This document shows, piece after piece, positions 8,724 through 17,772 of a stretch of DNA of 64,000 bases; position 1 is the first letter of the stretch, and each line of letters begins with the position of its first letter. Position numbers and translations under genes: made by a program. The notes beneath the pieces were generated by a model. The model saw only the letters and a program-made list of their open reading frames with translations. It searched no databases and was not told where the DNA came from. Source of the DNA: Flagellimonas meridianipacifica (GTDB lineage: Bacteria > Bacteroidota > Bacteroidia > Flavobacteriales > Flavobacteriaceae); NCBI RefSeq assembly GCF_003001695.1, contig NZ_PVYX01000001.1, positions 1,364,001-1,428,000 on the forward strand, in the 5' to 3' direction.

Positions 8724-10995
8724 ACTTTAAGGTTTTTATGATTAGAATGGCATCATTCAATACAAAAGGCATTGGAATGCTGTTTTTTGGTCGTTCTGGT
8801 ACTGTGAACAAGGGGTTGGTCAATAAATCGTTGCTAGATTCGTAAAAGGTAAGCTCCAAAACAGAATCTTTTGGAAAACTGAGTTCCAATTCTGTATAGT
8901 CATTATCACTTATAAAATGGGTGGCCAATCGCTGTTTTCTCTTTTCTAGGTAATAACTTGAAAAGGGAAGGTTGTTTATTTTAGCTGAGTTTAGGTGTAT
9001 CGGGTTTGTATAGGTATCCAACCGATTTACATCCCGCCTAGGTGTAAGGCACAGCTCCAAAACTCGTTCATTTCCTATGATTGTATCTCTAACGGTATCT
9101 ATTAATGGACTTTCTATGGCCTTTATCTGGGTATTCTTCACATAAGTGAAATTAGAACGGTATTTACTGGGAATGGTTCTAAATTCATCTGGTTCCGGTT
9201 CTTTTTTGTCTTTTCCCAAATATTGGCTGTTCCACTCAATCAGGGAATGATCATAAGTGGCCCAGATGGCTTCATCTTTATCAACATCATGAACATACAT
9301 CAAACTGCTAGGCTTTGGCCTTTCTTCCGTGAAATCGGATTGTATATGCCCCGAAATACTTAAAACAGCAAATAGGAATATGAACAGATAGGCAAATCGA
9401 TTCTTATTTTTTAATTGGGCCAGATAGGGGAGTACCAAAAAGAATAATAAGGTGCAAAATAGAGTTGAGGCAATGAGCATTTTCAAACCAAGGCCGACGG
9501 GAAACATCTTAATGAATGGGGCATAAATGAAAATCGCCGGAAGGCTCAAAAAAATCAATAGAAAAGGATTGGGTTTTTCTTGCTTTATGTAGACAAGTAA
9601 TGCCGCGAGAACTCCAAAAACGGGAATCACAAAAAAACTAGCCCCTTTTAGATAGAAAGCTACCAACCAACAAATTACCGTCCAAAGCAAAATGGGAAAT
9701 ACCAAAAGGTCTTGGGTTTTTGTCTTTCTGAACCTGTGATAGACCCAAAAACAAATGGCACAAGCCAAGAGAGTATAGATTGCAATATACGTATGACCGT
9801 TGTATGTGAAGCCGTGCAACATATCCTTAAATTCAGGATACCACCATGTAATAGCCGTCCAGGCAAAATATCCAAAGGCACCATTGATGATAAGAACAAT
9901 AAGGGCTGGCAATATTCCCCTAAGAATTCCCTGTGTGGAGAATTGCTTTTTTCTGAACCCATAAATAAGCAGACCCATAAACAAAAGGCTCACAATCCAT
10001 AGCATTGGGAAAATCCATTCGAATGGATAGGCAACGAGGCCGTAAAACGGAAGATTTACATAAATCAAGTCGTTCAGACTTTTAAGATTGGTCAAGTCGG
10101 CTTGGCTAAAATGGTCCAATAGTGGCATCAAATAGGAACCTTGATGGGCTAGTGTTTTTTTGTCCAATCGGTCATGAACGTCCAAAGCTGTGTGGTAGTC
10201 AAAATGATCATCGATAAAGGCAAAATTGAACCCCTCAATATCACCATCTTCTCTAAACACCGTTAAGTCTGTATCGTTGGGCAGCATTTTGTAAATGCTG
10301 TATGCCAAGGAGTTGGCAACAGGGAATTTGGGATTTGCTTTTATGAACTCATTAATTAACCGTGCATTGCCTCTATTGGTTTCTACTAGCATGTAACTTG
10401 GACCTCCGCTTCCTCGAGCCTCAAAGTTCAATACAAGTCCAACATCTTTAGCCCAAGGGTGCTCATTGACAAAAAGCTCAGCTCCATTGAGGCCAAGTTC
10501 CTCCGCATCGGTAATTAAAAGAATGATATCATTTTTTGGAACGCTTTCTTGGGCTAAATATGCTCGTATACCTTCCAAGATTGTGGCAACACCACTCCCA
10601 GCGTCACTAGCTCCAAAGGAGGAGTGAGGATGGCTATCGTAATGGGACATTAACAGTAGGGCTTTCCCTTCGGCAGTACCTTCAATACGCGCTAAAATAT
10701 TTTTGGCCTTGGTCAATGTTGAGTTATCTCCAAGTACAAATCCTTCCTGTAGGGATGTTTTCAAGCCAAGTTTTTTAAGCTCCGAAATAATATAAGCCCT
10801 TACTCTTTCGTGTCCTGGAAAACCTAACGAATGAGGTTCCTTGGATAGATTTTCCACATGGAATAGAGCGCGGTCCGTAGAGAATTTAGAAGAAGCTACA
10901 TCAATGTCTTTTTCATATTTTGGCATAAGGGACCTGAAGCTCCAATACACCGCTAGAAGCAGAAAAAAAAATGCCAGAGTTCCCGACCGTTTCAT
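8716..10995 (-). CDS. M28-family zinc peptidase with multi-pass membrane domain
   Basis: 759 residues. An N-terminal anchor (LAFFFLLLAVYWSF) is followed by an M28 aminopeptidase domain at about 40-300. Metal-site motifs are in order SHYDS (His118), GASDAGSG (Asp131), TDAEELG (Glu165/166), NFEARG (Glu192) and DYHTALD (His268). Then come about eight hydrophobic segments (roughly 325-545) and a C-terminal extramembrane domain of about 200 residues. The layout resembles ER metallopeptidase Fxna and bacterial membrane-bound M28 proteins. The catalytic domain probably faces the periplasm. Its last codons overlap the epimerase-like gene. Confidence 0.88.
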   Translation of the reverse strand: MKRSGTLAFFFLLLAVYWSFRSLMPKYEKDIDVASSKFSTDRALFHVENLSKEPHSLGFPGHERVRAYIISELKKLGLKTSLQEGFVLGDNSTLTKAKNILARIEGTAEGKALLLMSHYDSHPHSSFGASDAGSGVATILEGIRAYLAQESVPKNDIILLITDAEELGLNGAELFVNEHPWAKDVGLVLNFEARGSGGPSYMLVETNRGNARLINEFIKANPKFPVANSLAYSIYKMLPNDTDLTVFREDGDIEGFNFAFIDDHFDYHTALDVHDRLDKKTLAHQGSYLMPLLDHFSQADLTNLKSLNDLIYVNLPFYGLVAYPFEWIFPMLWIVSLLFMGLLIYGFRKKQFSTQGILRGILPALIVLIINGAFGYFAWTAITWWYPEFKDMLHGFTYNGHTYIAIYTLLACAICFWVYHRFRKTKTQDLLVFPILLWTVICWLVAFYLKGASFFVIPVFGVLAALLVYIKQEKPNPFLLIFLSLPAIFIYAPFIKMFPVGLGLKMLIASTLFCTLLFFLVLPYLAQLKNKNRFAYLFIFLFAVLSISGHIQSDFTEERPKPSSLMYVHDVDKDEAIWATYDHSLIEWNSQYLGKDKKEPEPDEFRTIPSKYRSNFTYVKNTQIKAIESPLIDTVRDTIIGNERVLELCLTPRRDVNRLDTYTNPIHLNSAKINNLPFSSYYLEKRKQRLATHFISDNDYTELELSFPKDSVLELTFYESSNDLLTNPLFTVPERPKNSIPMPFVLNDAILIIKTLKFE

Positions 10996-11116
10996 AGTAA
11001 GTTATGTTGGTAGCTAAATTTATGAAATTCTCAAAGGTTCTCACATTAGGCCTTAAAAATTTAAAAAATTCGCGGAATTTTCCTATATTTAATATTCAAC
11101 CTTAAATAATAACCCT

Positions 11117-11587
11117 ATGGCAATCAAGAGTTTTCAGGGTGCTCGGTCAAAGGAATCCGGGAAGAAAGAATTCAATGCACCTATTTTAGTAGAGGATTAC
11201 ATGACGAAAAAGTTGATTACTTTTTCTCCCGAACAATCCATTTTAGAAGTAATGGAAGCTTTTGCCAAACACCATATTTCAGGTGGCCCTGTTATGGATA
11301 AAAATGGGTTTTTGGTTGGGATTATTTCGGAAGCGGATTGTATGAAGCAAATCTCGGAAAGCCGATACTTCAATCAGCCTATTTTGGATAAAAGTGTTGA
11401 GAAGTACATGACCAAAAATGTACAAACCATACCTCACGATATGAGCATTTTTGACGCTGCGGGTGTCTTTGATAAGCACAACAGGCGTAGACTTCCGGTA
11501 ATGAAGAACGATATTCTAGTAGGACAAATAAGCAGAAAGGATATTGTTATTGCCGCATTGAAACTAAATGCGCAAAACTGGAAATAG
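11117..11587 (+). CDS. CBS-domain pair protein
   Basis: 156 residues, almost entirely two CBS domains (about 25-85 and 92-152): VEDYMTKKLITFSPEQSILEVMEAFAKHHISGGPV...GIISEADC and VEKYMTKNVQTIPHDMSIFDAAGVFDKHNRRRLPV...GQISRKDI. CBS pairs bind adenosine nucleotides and usually regulate a partner. No fused catalytic domain is present, so it would act as a free sensor. It is divergent from the M28 gene and convergent with the zinc-ribbon gene at 11593. Confidence 0.9.
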   Translation: MAIKSFQGARSKESGKKEFNAPILVEDYMTKKLITFSPEQSILEVMEAFAKHHISGGPVMDKNGFLVGIISEADCMKQISESRYFNQPILDKSVEKYMTKNVQTIPHDMSIFDAAGVFDKHNRRRLPVMKNDILVGQISRKDIVIAALKLNAQNWK

Positions 11588-11592
11588 CTTTC

Positions 11593-11946
11593 TTATTCCC
11601 GCTTCACAATCATATACCTGTCGTTTTCCAAGGGTAGATATCCAAAGTCGTATAAAAAGTAATACGTGTTGCCTTTTTTGGTGGTATATAGATTGGTAAA
11701 ATACTCAAAGTCAAAACCTTTGTCCATGAGTCGCATCTTGGTAGTTGTGGTTTTGCCATCTTTTAAAGGATGCCCACTTAGTATTCTATAATTTTTTCGG
11801 AGCTTGTTATTTATATTTCTTAGCAAGTTCTTGGTATCCTTGTTCATGCGATTGTTGTAGCTGTTTCTGCAGTGGTCTGAGCAGTACTTTTTATCTATCC
11901 TGCCAACTACTTTTTCGCCACACTCCAAGCAGGTTTTTTCCAACAT
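11593..11946 (-). CDS. Zinc-ribbon protein (DUF2116-like)
   Basis: 117 residues. The N-terminus holds a treble-clef or zinc-ribbon: CLECG near residue 6, then KKYCSDHCRNSYNNR, giving CxxC...CxxxC, as in DUF2116-type proteins. The remainder is basic (LRNINNKLRKNYRIL) and ends with an aromatic-rich portion (YYFLYDFGYLP). The family is widespread in Bacteroidota, and nucleic-acid binding is plausible but not established. It starts 9 bases downstream of the end of the pentapeptide-repeat gene on the same strand, so co-transcription is likely. Confidence 0.78.
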   Translation of the reverse strand: MLEKTCLECGEKVVGRIDKKYCSDHCRNSYNNRMNKDTKNLLRNINNKLRKNYRILSGHPLKDGKTTTTKMRLMDKGFDFEYFTNLYTTKKGNTYYFLYDFGYLPLENDRYMIVKRE

Positions 11947-11955
11947 GGTTAAGAT

Positions 11956-12528
11956 TTAGGTAACCACAATATCGTATTTTTTTAATAAACCGATACTGTT
12001 CTCCTTACTGAAGCGTGCTTTTTTGAGGTGATTTTTCTCCGGGTCTATCTCAAAGTTGAAAGCTGTATTAAAATCCACTTTCTCCAAAATAGTTTGATAA
12101 AATATGGCCTTTTCCAAATTGCAATTATGAAATGTGGAGCCCGTAAGGTTGGTTTCGGTAAAATCAGTTTGCTCAAAACTACATTCTTTAAAACGGGTTT
12201 TTGAAAGGGAAAGTTCAAAAAAAGAGGCAAAACCAAGATTACAATTGGTAAAACCTATGGATAAAAACAGGGTGTCGCAGTCTTCAAAACGAAGTCCGAT
12301 TAATTTGGAGTCTAAAAAGAAGCATTCCTTAAAAGTTGTGTGTTTGACATTGGCATTGGTCAAATCACAATCCACAAAATCACATTCCATGAAGGTTTGG
12401 TTGTCCAAAAAACCATTCGAGAATGTACAGTTACGAAAAACGCAATTTTCGTATTGAGCCTTTGGAAGAGGTGTTTGAGAGTAATCTTCACCTATATATT
12501 CCTTATCGGCAATAAACGGTTTTTGCAT
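11956..12528 (-). CDS. Pentapeptide-repeat protein
   Basis: 190 residues built largely of pentapeptide repeats with Phe/Leu at the central position of each five (CVFRN, CTFSN, CDFVD, CDLTN, TNLTG, STFHN, CNLEK, AIFYQ), covering about residues 28-165. These fold into a right-handed square beta-helix. Cys is unusually frequent beside the repeat core. Some relatives (Qnr, MfpA) mimic DNA and bind gyrase, but most have no known role and nothing here points to resistance. It lies 9 bases downstream of the Asp-box protein gene, on the same strand. Confidence 0.88.
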   Translation of the reverse strand: MQKPFIADKEYIGEDYSQTPLPKAQYENCVFRNCTFSNGFLDNQTFMECDFVDCDLTNANVKHTTFKECFFLDSKLIGLRFEDCDTLFLSIGFTNCNLGFASFFELSLSKTRFKECSFEQTDFTETNLTGSTFHNCNLEKAIFYQTILEKVDFNTAFNFEIDPEKNHLKKARFSKENSIGLLKKYDIVVT

Positions 12529-12537
12529 CGGGATGTG

Positions 12538-15500
12538 CTATTCTTTTAAAAGAATGGCTGGTAGTTTAAGTTCTTGAAAAAGGCTATTAAACTTAGCCAT
12601 TTCATTACCCACTATTGCCTTCTTTTCATTTTCGAATGTACTCCATCTGCCCAAAAGGTCTTTAAGACGTTCCTTGGCGCCTTCGGTCACTTTGGGGTCA
12701 GCTACATCGACAAACCCCTTGAGATGCATGAAATCAGCATTCAACTGGTTGTGAAAATTAATCACATCCTGAAATGTTTTCTGATTGGGCTGGATAAGTT
12801 TTTCTTCCCAGATTTTTATTCTTTTTACCAAAGAGTCACCAAGTTTGATGAGTTCCTTTGCATTTTCATTCTCCTTTAATAAATCGTCATAGGCCAAGAG
12901 TTGTTTTTTTGCTGAACGCATTTGGTTCACCGCTTCGTGCATGGTGGTAATGGCATTTTCAATCTGATTTAGCATTTGCTGCTGTTCTGAATAATCCGAT
13001 TGGCTCGCATTAATTTTTGGGTTTGCGAGCACCCTAGCTTCCGTTTCAACAGTTTCACCATCTAAAGTAAGGCGCAAAGTGTACGAGCCAGGGCCTACCC
13101 TTGAGCCATTGTAATTCCCGAAAACAAAAACCTTGTCTATGGCCGGTATCTGGTCCTTTCTGAAATCCCAAGCAAATCGGTTGAATCCTTTTTTTGATGG
13201 AAGGACAACAGGTTTTGGCGGTCCCCCTGGCCATGATTTAAAATCTTTGGGTTTTTTATTGGTAAGGGTTCGGATAACTTTACCATTTTGCAACACTTCA
13301 AGCTTCAAATCCAATGTATCCGCTTTTTTCGGGAGATAGTAATCAAAAATAACTCCCGTTTTCGGGTTTTGACCCAATCCTGGAATTGGCTTTTCAGGGC
13401 TACTTCCAAAAATGAGATAGGTGTCTTTTGGTGGAAATATGCTTAAACTGGTTTCGTTGCCAGTCGTATTTTGTATGGGTGATAAATCATCCAAAATCCA
13501 GAAAGAACGACCGGCCGTAGCTACAACAAGGTCGTTGTCTTGAATGATAAGGTCATTAATGGGAACCACAGGAAGATTCAACTGGAATTTTTGCCAGTTC
13601 AGACCATCATCGAAAGAAATGTAAAGTCCTGTTTCGGTACCAGCATATAGAAGTCCTTTTCGCTTTTTGTCTTCCCTAACCGCTCGGACAAAGGTATGTT
13701 TGTCTTCAATCCCGTTGGTGGTTTTTGTCCAGGTAGCACCGTAATCCGTGGTTTTGTAAACATAGGGTTTTAAATCCATAAACTTATATTTCATTACCGC
13801 TATGTATGCTGTGCTTGGATTGTGAGGAGACACCTCGATGCTGTTAATAATACTTTCCCCTAAATTGGGAGGGGTAATGTTTTCCCAAGAGTTACCTCCA
13901 TTTTTGGTAATGTGTACAAAACCATCATCGGAACCGGCGTAAAGAACTCCTTCTTCATGGGGAGATTCCACTAGATACATTATGGTGTTATAGTTCTCAC
14001 CTCCCGCGGCTTCATTGGTGTAAGGTCCGCCACCGGGACCTTGCTTCTCTTTATCGTTTCTGGTCAAATCCGGACTCACCACTTCCCAACTTTGTCCACC
14101 ATCTTGTGTTTTGAACACCACATTTCCGGCGTGATAAATGGTATTTCTATCATGCGGAGAACTAATGATTGGTGCATTCCAATTATATCTGAACTTAAAG
14201 TCCTTAGGCACTTTGCCCAAACCCAATTCGGGATATTCTTTAATCGGTTTGCCTTCTCTCGAAGCCTTTACCCATTTTTCAATAATACCTTGATAACATC
14301 CACCATATACCACTTCTGGATTATCTGGATCAAACGCCAAATAAGCGCTTTCACATCCAGCAACAGAATACCAGTCTTTCCAATCAATACCTCTATCATT
14401 GGTTCTACTGGCTATGGCAATTGCAGAATTATCTTGTTGCCCACCGTATACGTTATAAGGAACCAAGTTGTCGGTTATTACCCTGTAGAATTGTGAGGTA
14501 GGTTGATTTTGTTGGGTGCTCCAGCTTTTTCCTCCATTATTAGAGACGTTGGCTCCTCCATCATTGGAATTTATCATCTTGGAGTTATCAAAAGGATGTA
14601 TCCAAAGATGGTGGTTGTCACCATGTGGTGTCGGAAGCGGAGTAAATGTTTTGCCGCCATCAATGGATTTGGTTACAGGAGCATTGAGCACGTAAACCAG
14701 ATTCTCATCCTGTGGGTCTGCGAAAATCTCCATGTAGTACCAAGAACGGGCAATGTTGATTCGGTTGGAGTTGACCTGTTTCCATTTTTTTCCAGCATCA
14801 TCACTTCGATATACACCTCCTTTTTTCCCCTCGGCCTCAATTACGGCAAAAACGCGTTCTGGATTGGCTCTTGAAACAGAGATTCCTGCCTTTCCGAACT
14901 CCTTGGGTAATCCTTCTTTGAGTTGTTCCCAATTAGAACCACCGTCAACGGATTTATAGATTCCCGAATTTTCCCCTCCGGATTCAATTTTCCAAGGAAA
15001 ACGCTGGTGTTGCCACATAGCGGCATAAAGAATCAAAGGATTCTTCATATCCATAGATAAAGATGAAGCACCGGTAATCGTATCTACAAAAAGGACACGC
15101 TCCCAAGTTTCCCCACCATCAAGTGAACGATAAATACCTCGCTGTTCGGATGGGCCATACTGAGCACCTTGTGCTGAAATGAATATAATGTCAGGATTGG
15201 TAGGGTGAATAATCACATCGGATATATGCCGGGTTTCATCAAGACCTATATGTTTCCAAGTTTTGCCTGCATCGGTTGATTTATAAACACCATCACCCAT
15301 AGAAGTCATTACTCCCCGAGCAGCATGTTCGCCCATTCCCACAATCACAATGTTTGGATTGCTTTCTGAAACTGCTATTGCACCAACGGTTCCAGTGTTT
15401 AACTGGCCATCGGAGATATTTTTCCAGGTAATACCGTCATCCACAGTTTTCCAAATACCACCACCCGTTGAGCCCATATAATAGGTCATGGGTTGACCAA

Positions 15501-15684
15501 CCACACCTGAGGAAGCTACACTTCTTCCTCCACGGAAAGGACCTATATTTCGCCATTTGAGACCGTGAAACATAGAATCTTGGAGAACGACTTTTGGAGA
15601 GGAAGCATTCCTTTTACGTCGTTGTGCTTCATGACTATTGGGTATTAAGAATAAAAGAACTAAGAGAAAAGAGAAAGGTTTCAT
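12538..15684 (-). CDS. Large exported Asp-box (BNR/VPS10-like) beta-propeller protein
   Basis: 1048 residues with signal peptide [17 protein letters not shown]. At least eleven Asp-box turns are visible through residues of about 80-700 ([90 protein letters not shown] and a variant DGGKTFTPL). This indicates one or two large propellers of the sortilin/VPS10 or xyloglucanase type. A C-terminal region of about 300 residues includes a beta domain ([17 protein letters not shown]) and a helical tail. These are usually annotated as glycosyl hydrolases without proof. No T9SS tail is seen. The start lies 79 bases from operator O1, so TetR control of it is possible. Confidence 0.85.
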   Translation of the reverse strand: MKPFSFLLVLLFLIPNSHEAQRRKRNASSPKVVLQDSMFHGLKWRNIGPFRGGRSVASSGVVGQPMTYYMGSTGGGIWKTVDDGITWKNISDGQLNTGTVGAIAVSESNPNIVIVGMGEHAARGVMTSMGDGVYKSTDAGKTWKHIGLDETRHISDVIIHPTNPDIIFISAQGAQYGPSEQRGIYRSLDGGETWERVLFVDTITGASSLSMDMKNPLILYAAMWQHQRFPWKIESGGENSGIYKSVDGGSNWEQLKEGLPKEFGKAGISVSRANPERVFAVIEAEGKKGGVYRSDDAGKKWKQVNSNRINIARSWYYMEIFADPQDENLVYVLNAPVTKSIDGGKTFTPLPTPHGDNHHLWIHPFDNSKMINSNDGGANVSNNGGKSWSTQQNQPTSQFYRVITDNLVPYNVYGGQQDNSAIAIASRTNDRGIDWKDWYSVAGCESAYLAFDPDNPEVVYGGCYQGIIEKWVKASREGKPIKEYPELGLGKVPKDFKFRYNWNAPIISSPHDRNTIYHAGNVVFKTQDGGQSWEVVSPDLTRNDKEKQGPGGGPYTNEAAGGENYNTIMYLVESPHEEGVLYAGSDDGFVHITKNGGNSWENITPPNLGESIINSIEVSPHNPSTAYIAVMKYKFMDLKPYVYKTTDYGATWTKTTNGIEDKHTFVRAVREDKKRKGLLYAGTETGLYISFDDGLNWQKFQLNLPVVPINDLIIQDNDLVVATAGRSFWILDDLSPIQNTTGNETSLSIFPPKDTYLIFGSSPEKPIPGLGQNPKTGVIFDYYLPKKADTLDLKLEVLQNGKVIRTLTNKKPKDFKSWPGGPPKPVVLPSKKGFNRFAWDFRKDQIPAIDKVFVFGNYNGSRVGPGSYTLRLTLDGETVETEARVLANPKINASQSDYSEQQQMLNQIENAITTMHEAVNQMRSAKKQLLAYDDLLKENENAKELIKLGDSLVKRIKIWEEKLIQPNQKTFQDVINFHNQLNADFMHLKGFVDVADPKVTEGAKERLKDLLGRWSTFENEKKAIVGNEMAKFNSLFQELKLPAILLKE

Positions 15685-15760
15685 TTGAGTTGGAATTAGT
15701 CCTTTGAAAGATACAAAACCCTAATCGATTTGTTAAAAGAAAGATAAAATCAATTTTTTA

Positions 15761-15793
15761 TTTGGAACGAACGTTCTAAAATATATATGTTTG
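15761..15793 (+). promoter_or_regulatory. Bacteroidota-type promoter of the SDR-TetR operon
   Basis: TTTG at 15761-15764 and TATGTTTG at 15786-15793, separated by 21 bases, match the -33 TTTG and -7 TAnnTTTG elements of Bacteroidota. Transcription would begin near 15800, about 45 bases before the SDR start codon. Operator O1 overlaps the -33 element and operator O2 overlaps the expected start point, the arrangement of a repressed promoter. Confidence 0.65.
15763..15778. promoter_or_regulatory. Operator O1, predicted TetR-family site
   Basis: TGGAACGAACGTTCTA. The arms GAACG and CGTTC are exactly complementary around a central AA. It shares its pattern (GGAAy, central AA or AT, rTTCC) with O2 at 15797 and O3 at 16610. 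It covers the -33 element of the SDR promoter. Confidence 0.65.
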
Positions 15794-15796
15794 TAT

Positions 15797-15812
15797 CGGA
15801 ATGAACATTCCA
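15797..15812. promoter_or_regulatory. Operator O2, predicted TetR-family site
   Basis: CGGAATGAACATTCCA. The arms GGAATG and CATTCC are perfectly complementary around a central AA. Its centre is 34 bases from that of O1, roughly three helical turns, so two dimers could sit on the same face. It lies over the predicted transcription start. Confidence 0.65.
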
Positions 15813-15843
15813 AAATAAAAAACAACAAATAAAATTTAATATC

Positions 15844-16593
15844 ATGAAAAAATTAGAAAACAAAGTAGCCATAGTTACAGGAGCAACCAGTGGTATGGGA
15901 TTGCAAACTGCGAAAAAATACCTCGAAGAAGGTGCAAAAGTGGTTTTGACTGGAAGAAGTCAAGAAAAATTAGATGCCCTAAGAGGTGAATTGACGGGGG
16001 ACTACCTATTGGTAAAAGCTGAAGCCTCGAGCACCGAGGACAGTAAAGATTTGATTGCCAAAACCGTTGAACACTTTGGTAAAATTGATGTTTTATTTCT
16101 AAATGCTGGAATTTTCAGGGTCGAAACCATTGATGGTTTAACCGAGGAAATTTTTGATGAAGTCTACAACATTAACGTTCGAGGTCCAATTTTTACAGTT
16201 CAAGCTGCGTATGACCATTTAAATGAAGGTGCAAGTATTATCTTCAACACCTCGGTGGTAAATATGAAAGGATTTGGAGGGATGACTGCATATGCCTCTA
16301 GTAAAGCCGCCTTGCGTTCCGTGGTTCGCACCTTAGCCTCCGAATTTGGTCCAAAGGGTATTCGAGTAAATGCAGTCTCACCTGGCCCCATAGACACCCC
16401 AATTTATGGAAAACACAATGTGCCACAAGAAAACATTGATGCCATGGCATCAAATTTCCCGTCCATGGTTTCATTGGGTAGATTTGGGAATGCTGATGAG
16501 ATAGCCGCAACAGCATTGTTCTTGGCATCTTCTGATAGCAGTTACATCACGGGAGCTGAAATCCCAGTGGATGGTGGATTCGCACAGGTGTAG
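15844..16593 (+). CDS. SDR-family oxidoreductase
   Basis: 249 residues, a classical short-chain dehydrogenase: nucleotide loop TGATSGMG near residue 13, NAG motif LFLNAGIF, active-site Ser in FNTSVV, YASSKAALR (catalytic Tyr and Lys), and SPGPIDTP. Arg-rich TGRS after strand 2 suggests NADP(H) preference. The substrate is unknown. The gene shares a promoter region holding two TetR operators and is followed 38 bases later by the TetR gene. The usual reading is a stress- or xenobiotic-induced reductase under local repression. Confidence 0.92.
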   Translation: MKKLENKVAIVTGATSGMGLQTAKKYLEEGAKVVLTGRSQEKLDALRGELTGDYLLVKAEASSTEDSKDLIAKTVEHFGKIDVLFLNAGIFRVETIDGLTEEIFDEVYNINVRGPIFTVQAAYDHLNEGASIIFNTSVVNMKGFGGMTAYASSKAALRSVVRTLASEFGPKGIRVNAVSPGPIDTPIYGKHNVPQENIDAMASNFPSMVSLGRFGNADEIAATALFLASSDSSYITGAEIPVDGGFAQV

Positions 16594-16609
16594 TTTTTTT
16601 CGATAAATT

Positions 16610-16625
16610 TGGAACAATTATTCCA
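16610..16625. promoter_or_regulatory. Operator O3, predicted TetR-family site
   Basis: TGGAACAATTATTCCA, palindromic at 14 of 16 positions and of the same design as O1 and O2. It ends 6 bases before the ATG of the TetR gene, so a bound dimer could also block expression of the regulator itself or roadblock polymerase. Confidence 0.6.
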
Positions 16626-16631
16626 ATAAAA

Positions 16632-17213
16632 ATGCCACGAACAAAACAATTTGACGAAAACAAAGTATTGAACAAGGCTATGGAACTCTTTTGGGAAAAA
16701 GGGTTCCATGCCACTTCAATGCAAGATTTAGTTTCTCATTTAGGGATTAATCGGGCAAGCTTGTACGATACTTTTGGTGGCAAGGAAGAGCTGTTCAATA
16801 GGGCTTTTCAAGAATATCGAAATTCATCTGGGGATGCTGTAAAGGGAATTTTGGCAGCTGAACCTTCGGTGAAGAAGGGCTTTCATAAACTGTTTGATTT
16901 TGCCATTGAAGAGGCCGTTGGAGATACTTCCCGTAAAGGATGTTTCGTCGTTAATACGGCAACAGAGCTTATACCAAATGATGGTGCAATGCATAGTATT
17001 CTCCAAAACCATATGAACAGTGTAGAGGAGCTGTTCGCAACGCATGTCCAAAAAGGAATTGACAGAGGTGAAATCGATGCCTCAAAAAATGCCAAAGACC
17101 TTGGATTGATGCTTTTTACGTTTTATAATGGGTTCAGAGTGGTCTCAAAAATAGATTCGGACCCAAAGAAACTACAACGAATGGTTGCCGCAGCATTGTC
17201 CGTTTTAGATTAG
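16632..17213 (+). CDS. TetR/AcrR-family transcriptional regulator
   Basis: 193 residues. The N-terminal DNA-binding domain (about 1-55) reads VLNKAMELFWEKGFHATSMQ then DLVSHLGINRASLYDTFGGKEELF, the standard TetR helix-turn-helix. The C-terminal ligand domain contains RKGCFVVNTATEL, a signature of the AcrR/YxaF-like group whose members control neighbouring reductase genes. Three palindromes of identical design in front of the SDR gene and of this gene argue for autoregulated repression. No independent promoter was seen. The gene probably ends at the hairpin at 17226. Confidence 0.93.
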   Translation: MPRTKQFDENKVLNKAMELFWEKGFHATSMQDLVSHLGINRASLYDTFGGKEELFNRAFQEYRNSSGDAVKGILAAEPSVKKGFHKLFDFAIEEAVGDTSRKGCFVVNTATELIPNDGAMHSILQNHMNSVEELFATHVQKGIDRGEIDASKNAKDLGLMLFTFYNGFRVVSKIDSDPKKLQRMVAAALSVLD

Positions 17214-17225
17214 GGGTTAGATCCT

Positions 17226-17252
17226 AAACTTCAAGTGGTTTTACTTAAGTTT
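17226..17252. terminator. Bidirectional hairpin between the TetR and DUF6265 genes
   Basis: AAACTT (17226-17231) and AAGT (17233-17236) pair with ACTT (17243-17246) and AAGTTT (17247-17252) around a GGTTTT loop, giving 10 pairs with one bulge, followed by T residues on the plus strand. It overlaps the stop codon of the convergent gene. AU-rich, so only moderately stable. Confidence 0.45.
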
Positions 17253-17739
17253 TTACCCGTTCATACCGAAAGATAACTTCTCTTTCCTTCCCACTCTCGC
17301 TTACCAAAACATGAAAGTTGACATGGTCCTTGTCCATTTTTTCGATGGTCATTCCCTCAAAATACACTTTGTTATCTTCAATTTTCACCAACTTGAAATC
17401 AACGGTCTCATCTTTTTCTTCCCATCCTTTAAGGTCGCCATTAAAATGTTTCAGTTGAAGTATCAGCGTCTCATTTTGTTGTAAAATATGTCCTATTTCG
17501 TAGAAGGTAACCTCCCCATCGTTCATTAGCCTAAAAACAAACATCATTGAATTTCCTTGGGGTGGACTCCATATCTCTTCGGTCATGCCGCCAAAAGCTT
17601 CGCCCTTCCAGTGGCCAGCCAACAAGGATACTTCACTTAAGGAAGCTTTAGGAGATTCTTGGTTTTTTTCGAGTTGTAAAGTTTGCTGGGCACTTAGACT
17701 CATGGTCATCATTAGTGCCAAAAATACATTGGTTTTCAT
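17245..17739 (-). CDS. Exported DUF6265-like protein
   Basis: 164 residues. Signal peptide ending SLSAQQ, then a short linker and a lipocalin-like domain: LSLLAGHWKGEAFGG-type opening (here VSLLAGHWKGEAFGGMTEEIW), SMMFVFRLMNDGEVTFYEIG, and repeating strands (LILQLKHFNG, VDFKLVKIEDNKVYFEGM). This matches DUF6265, small periplasmic beta-barrel proteins of unknown role. It follows the SIMPL-domain gene on the same strand with a 33-base gap. Confidence 0.8.
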   Translation of the reverse strand: MKTNVFLALMMTMSLSAQQTLQLEKNQESPKASLSEVSLLAGHWKGEAFGGMTEEIWSPPQGNSMMFVFRLMNDGEVTFYEIGHILQQNETLILQLKHFNGDLKGWEEKDETVDFKLVKIEDNKVYFEGMTIEKMDKDHVNFHVLVSESGKEREVIFRYERVKT

Positions 17740-17772
17740 CGTTGTCTTTTTTAAAAGACGAACGAACTTCTT

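Noticed and set aside
11956-12528. Qnr-type quinolone resistance
   Set aside because: Pentapeptide repeats alone do not show gyrase protection; the length and Cys-rich repeats differ from Qnr proteins as I know them.
14041-14496. Plus-strand frame of 151 residues
   Set aside because: Antisense to the Asp-box propeller gene; the repeats on the minus strand are clearly the coding ones.
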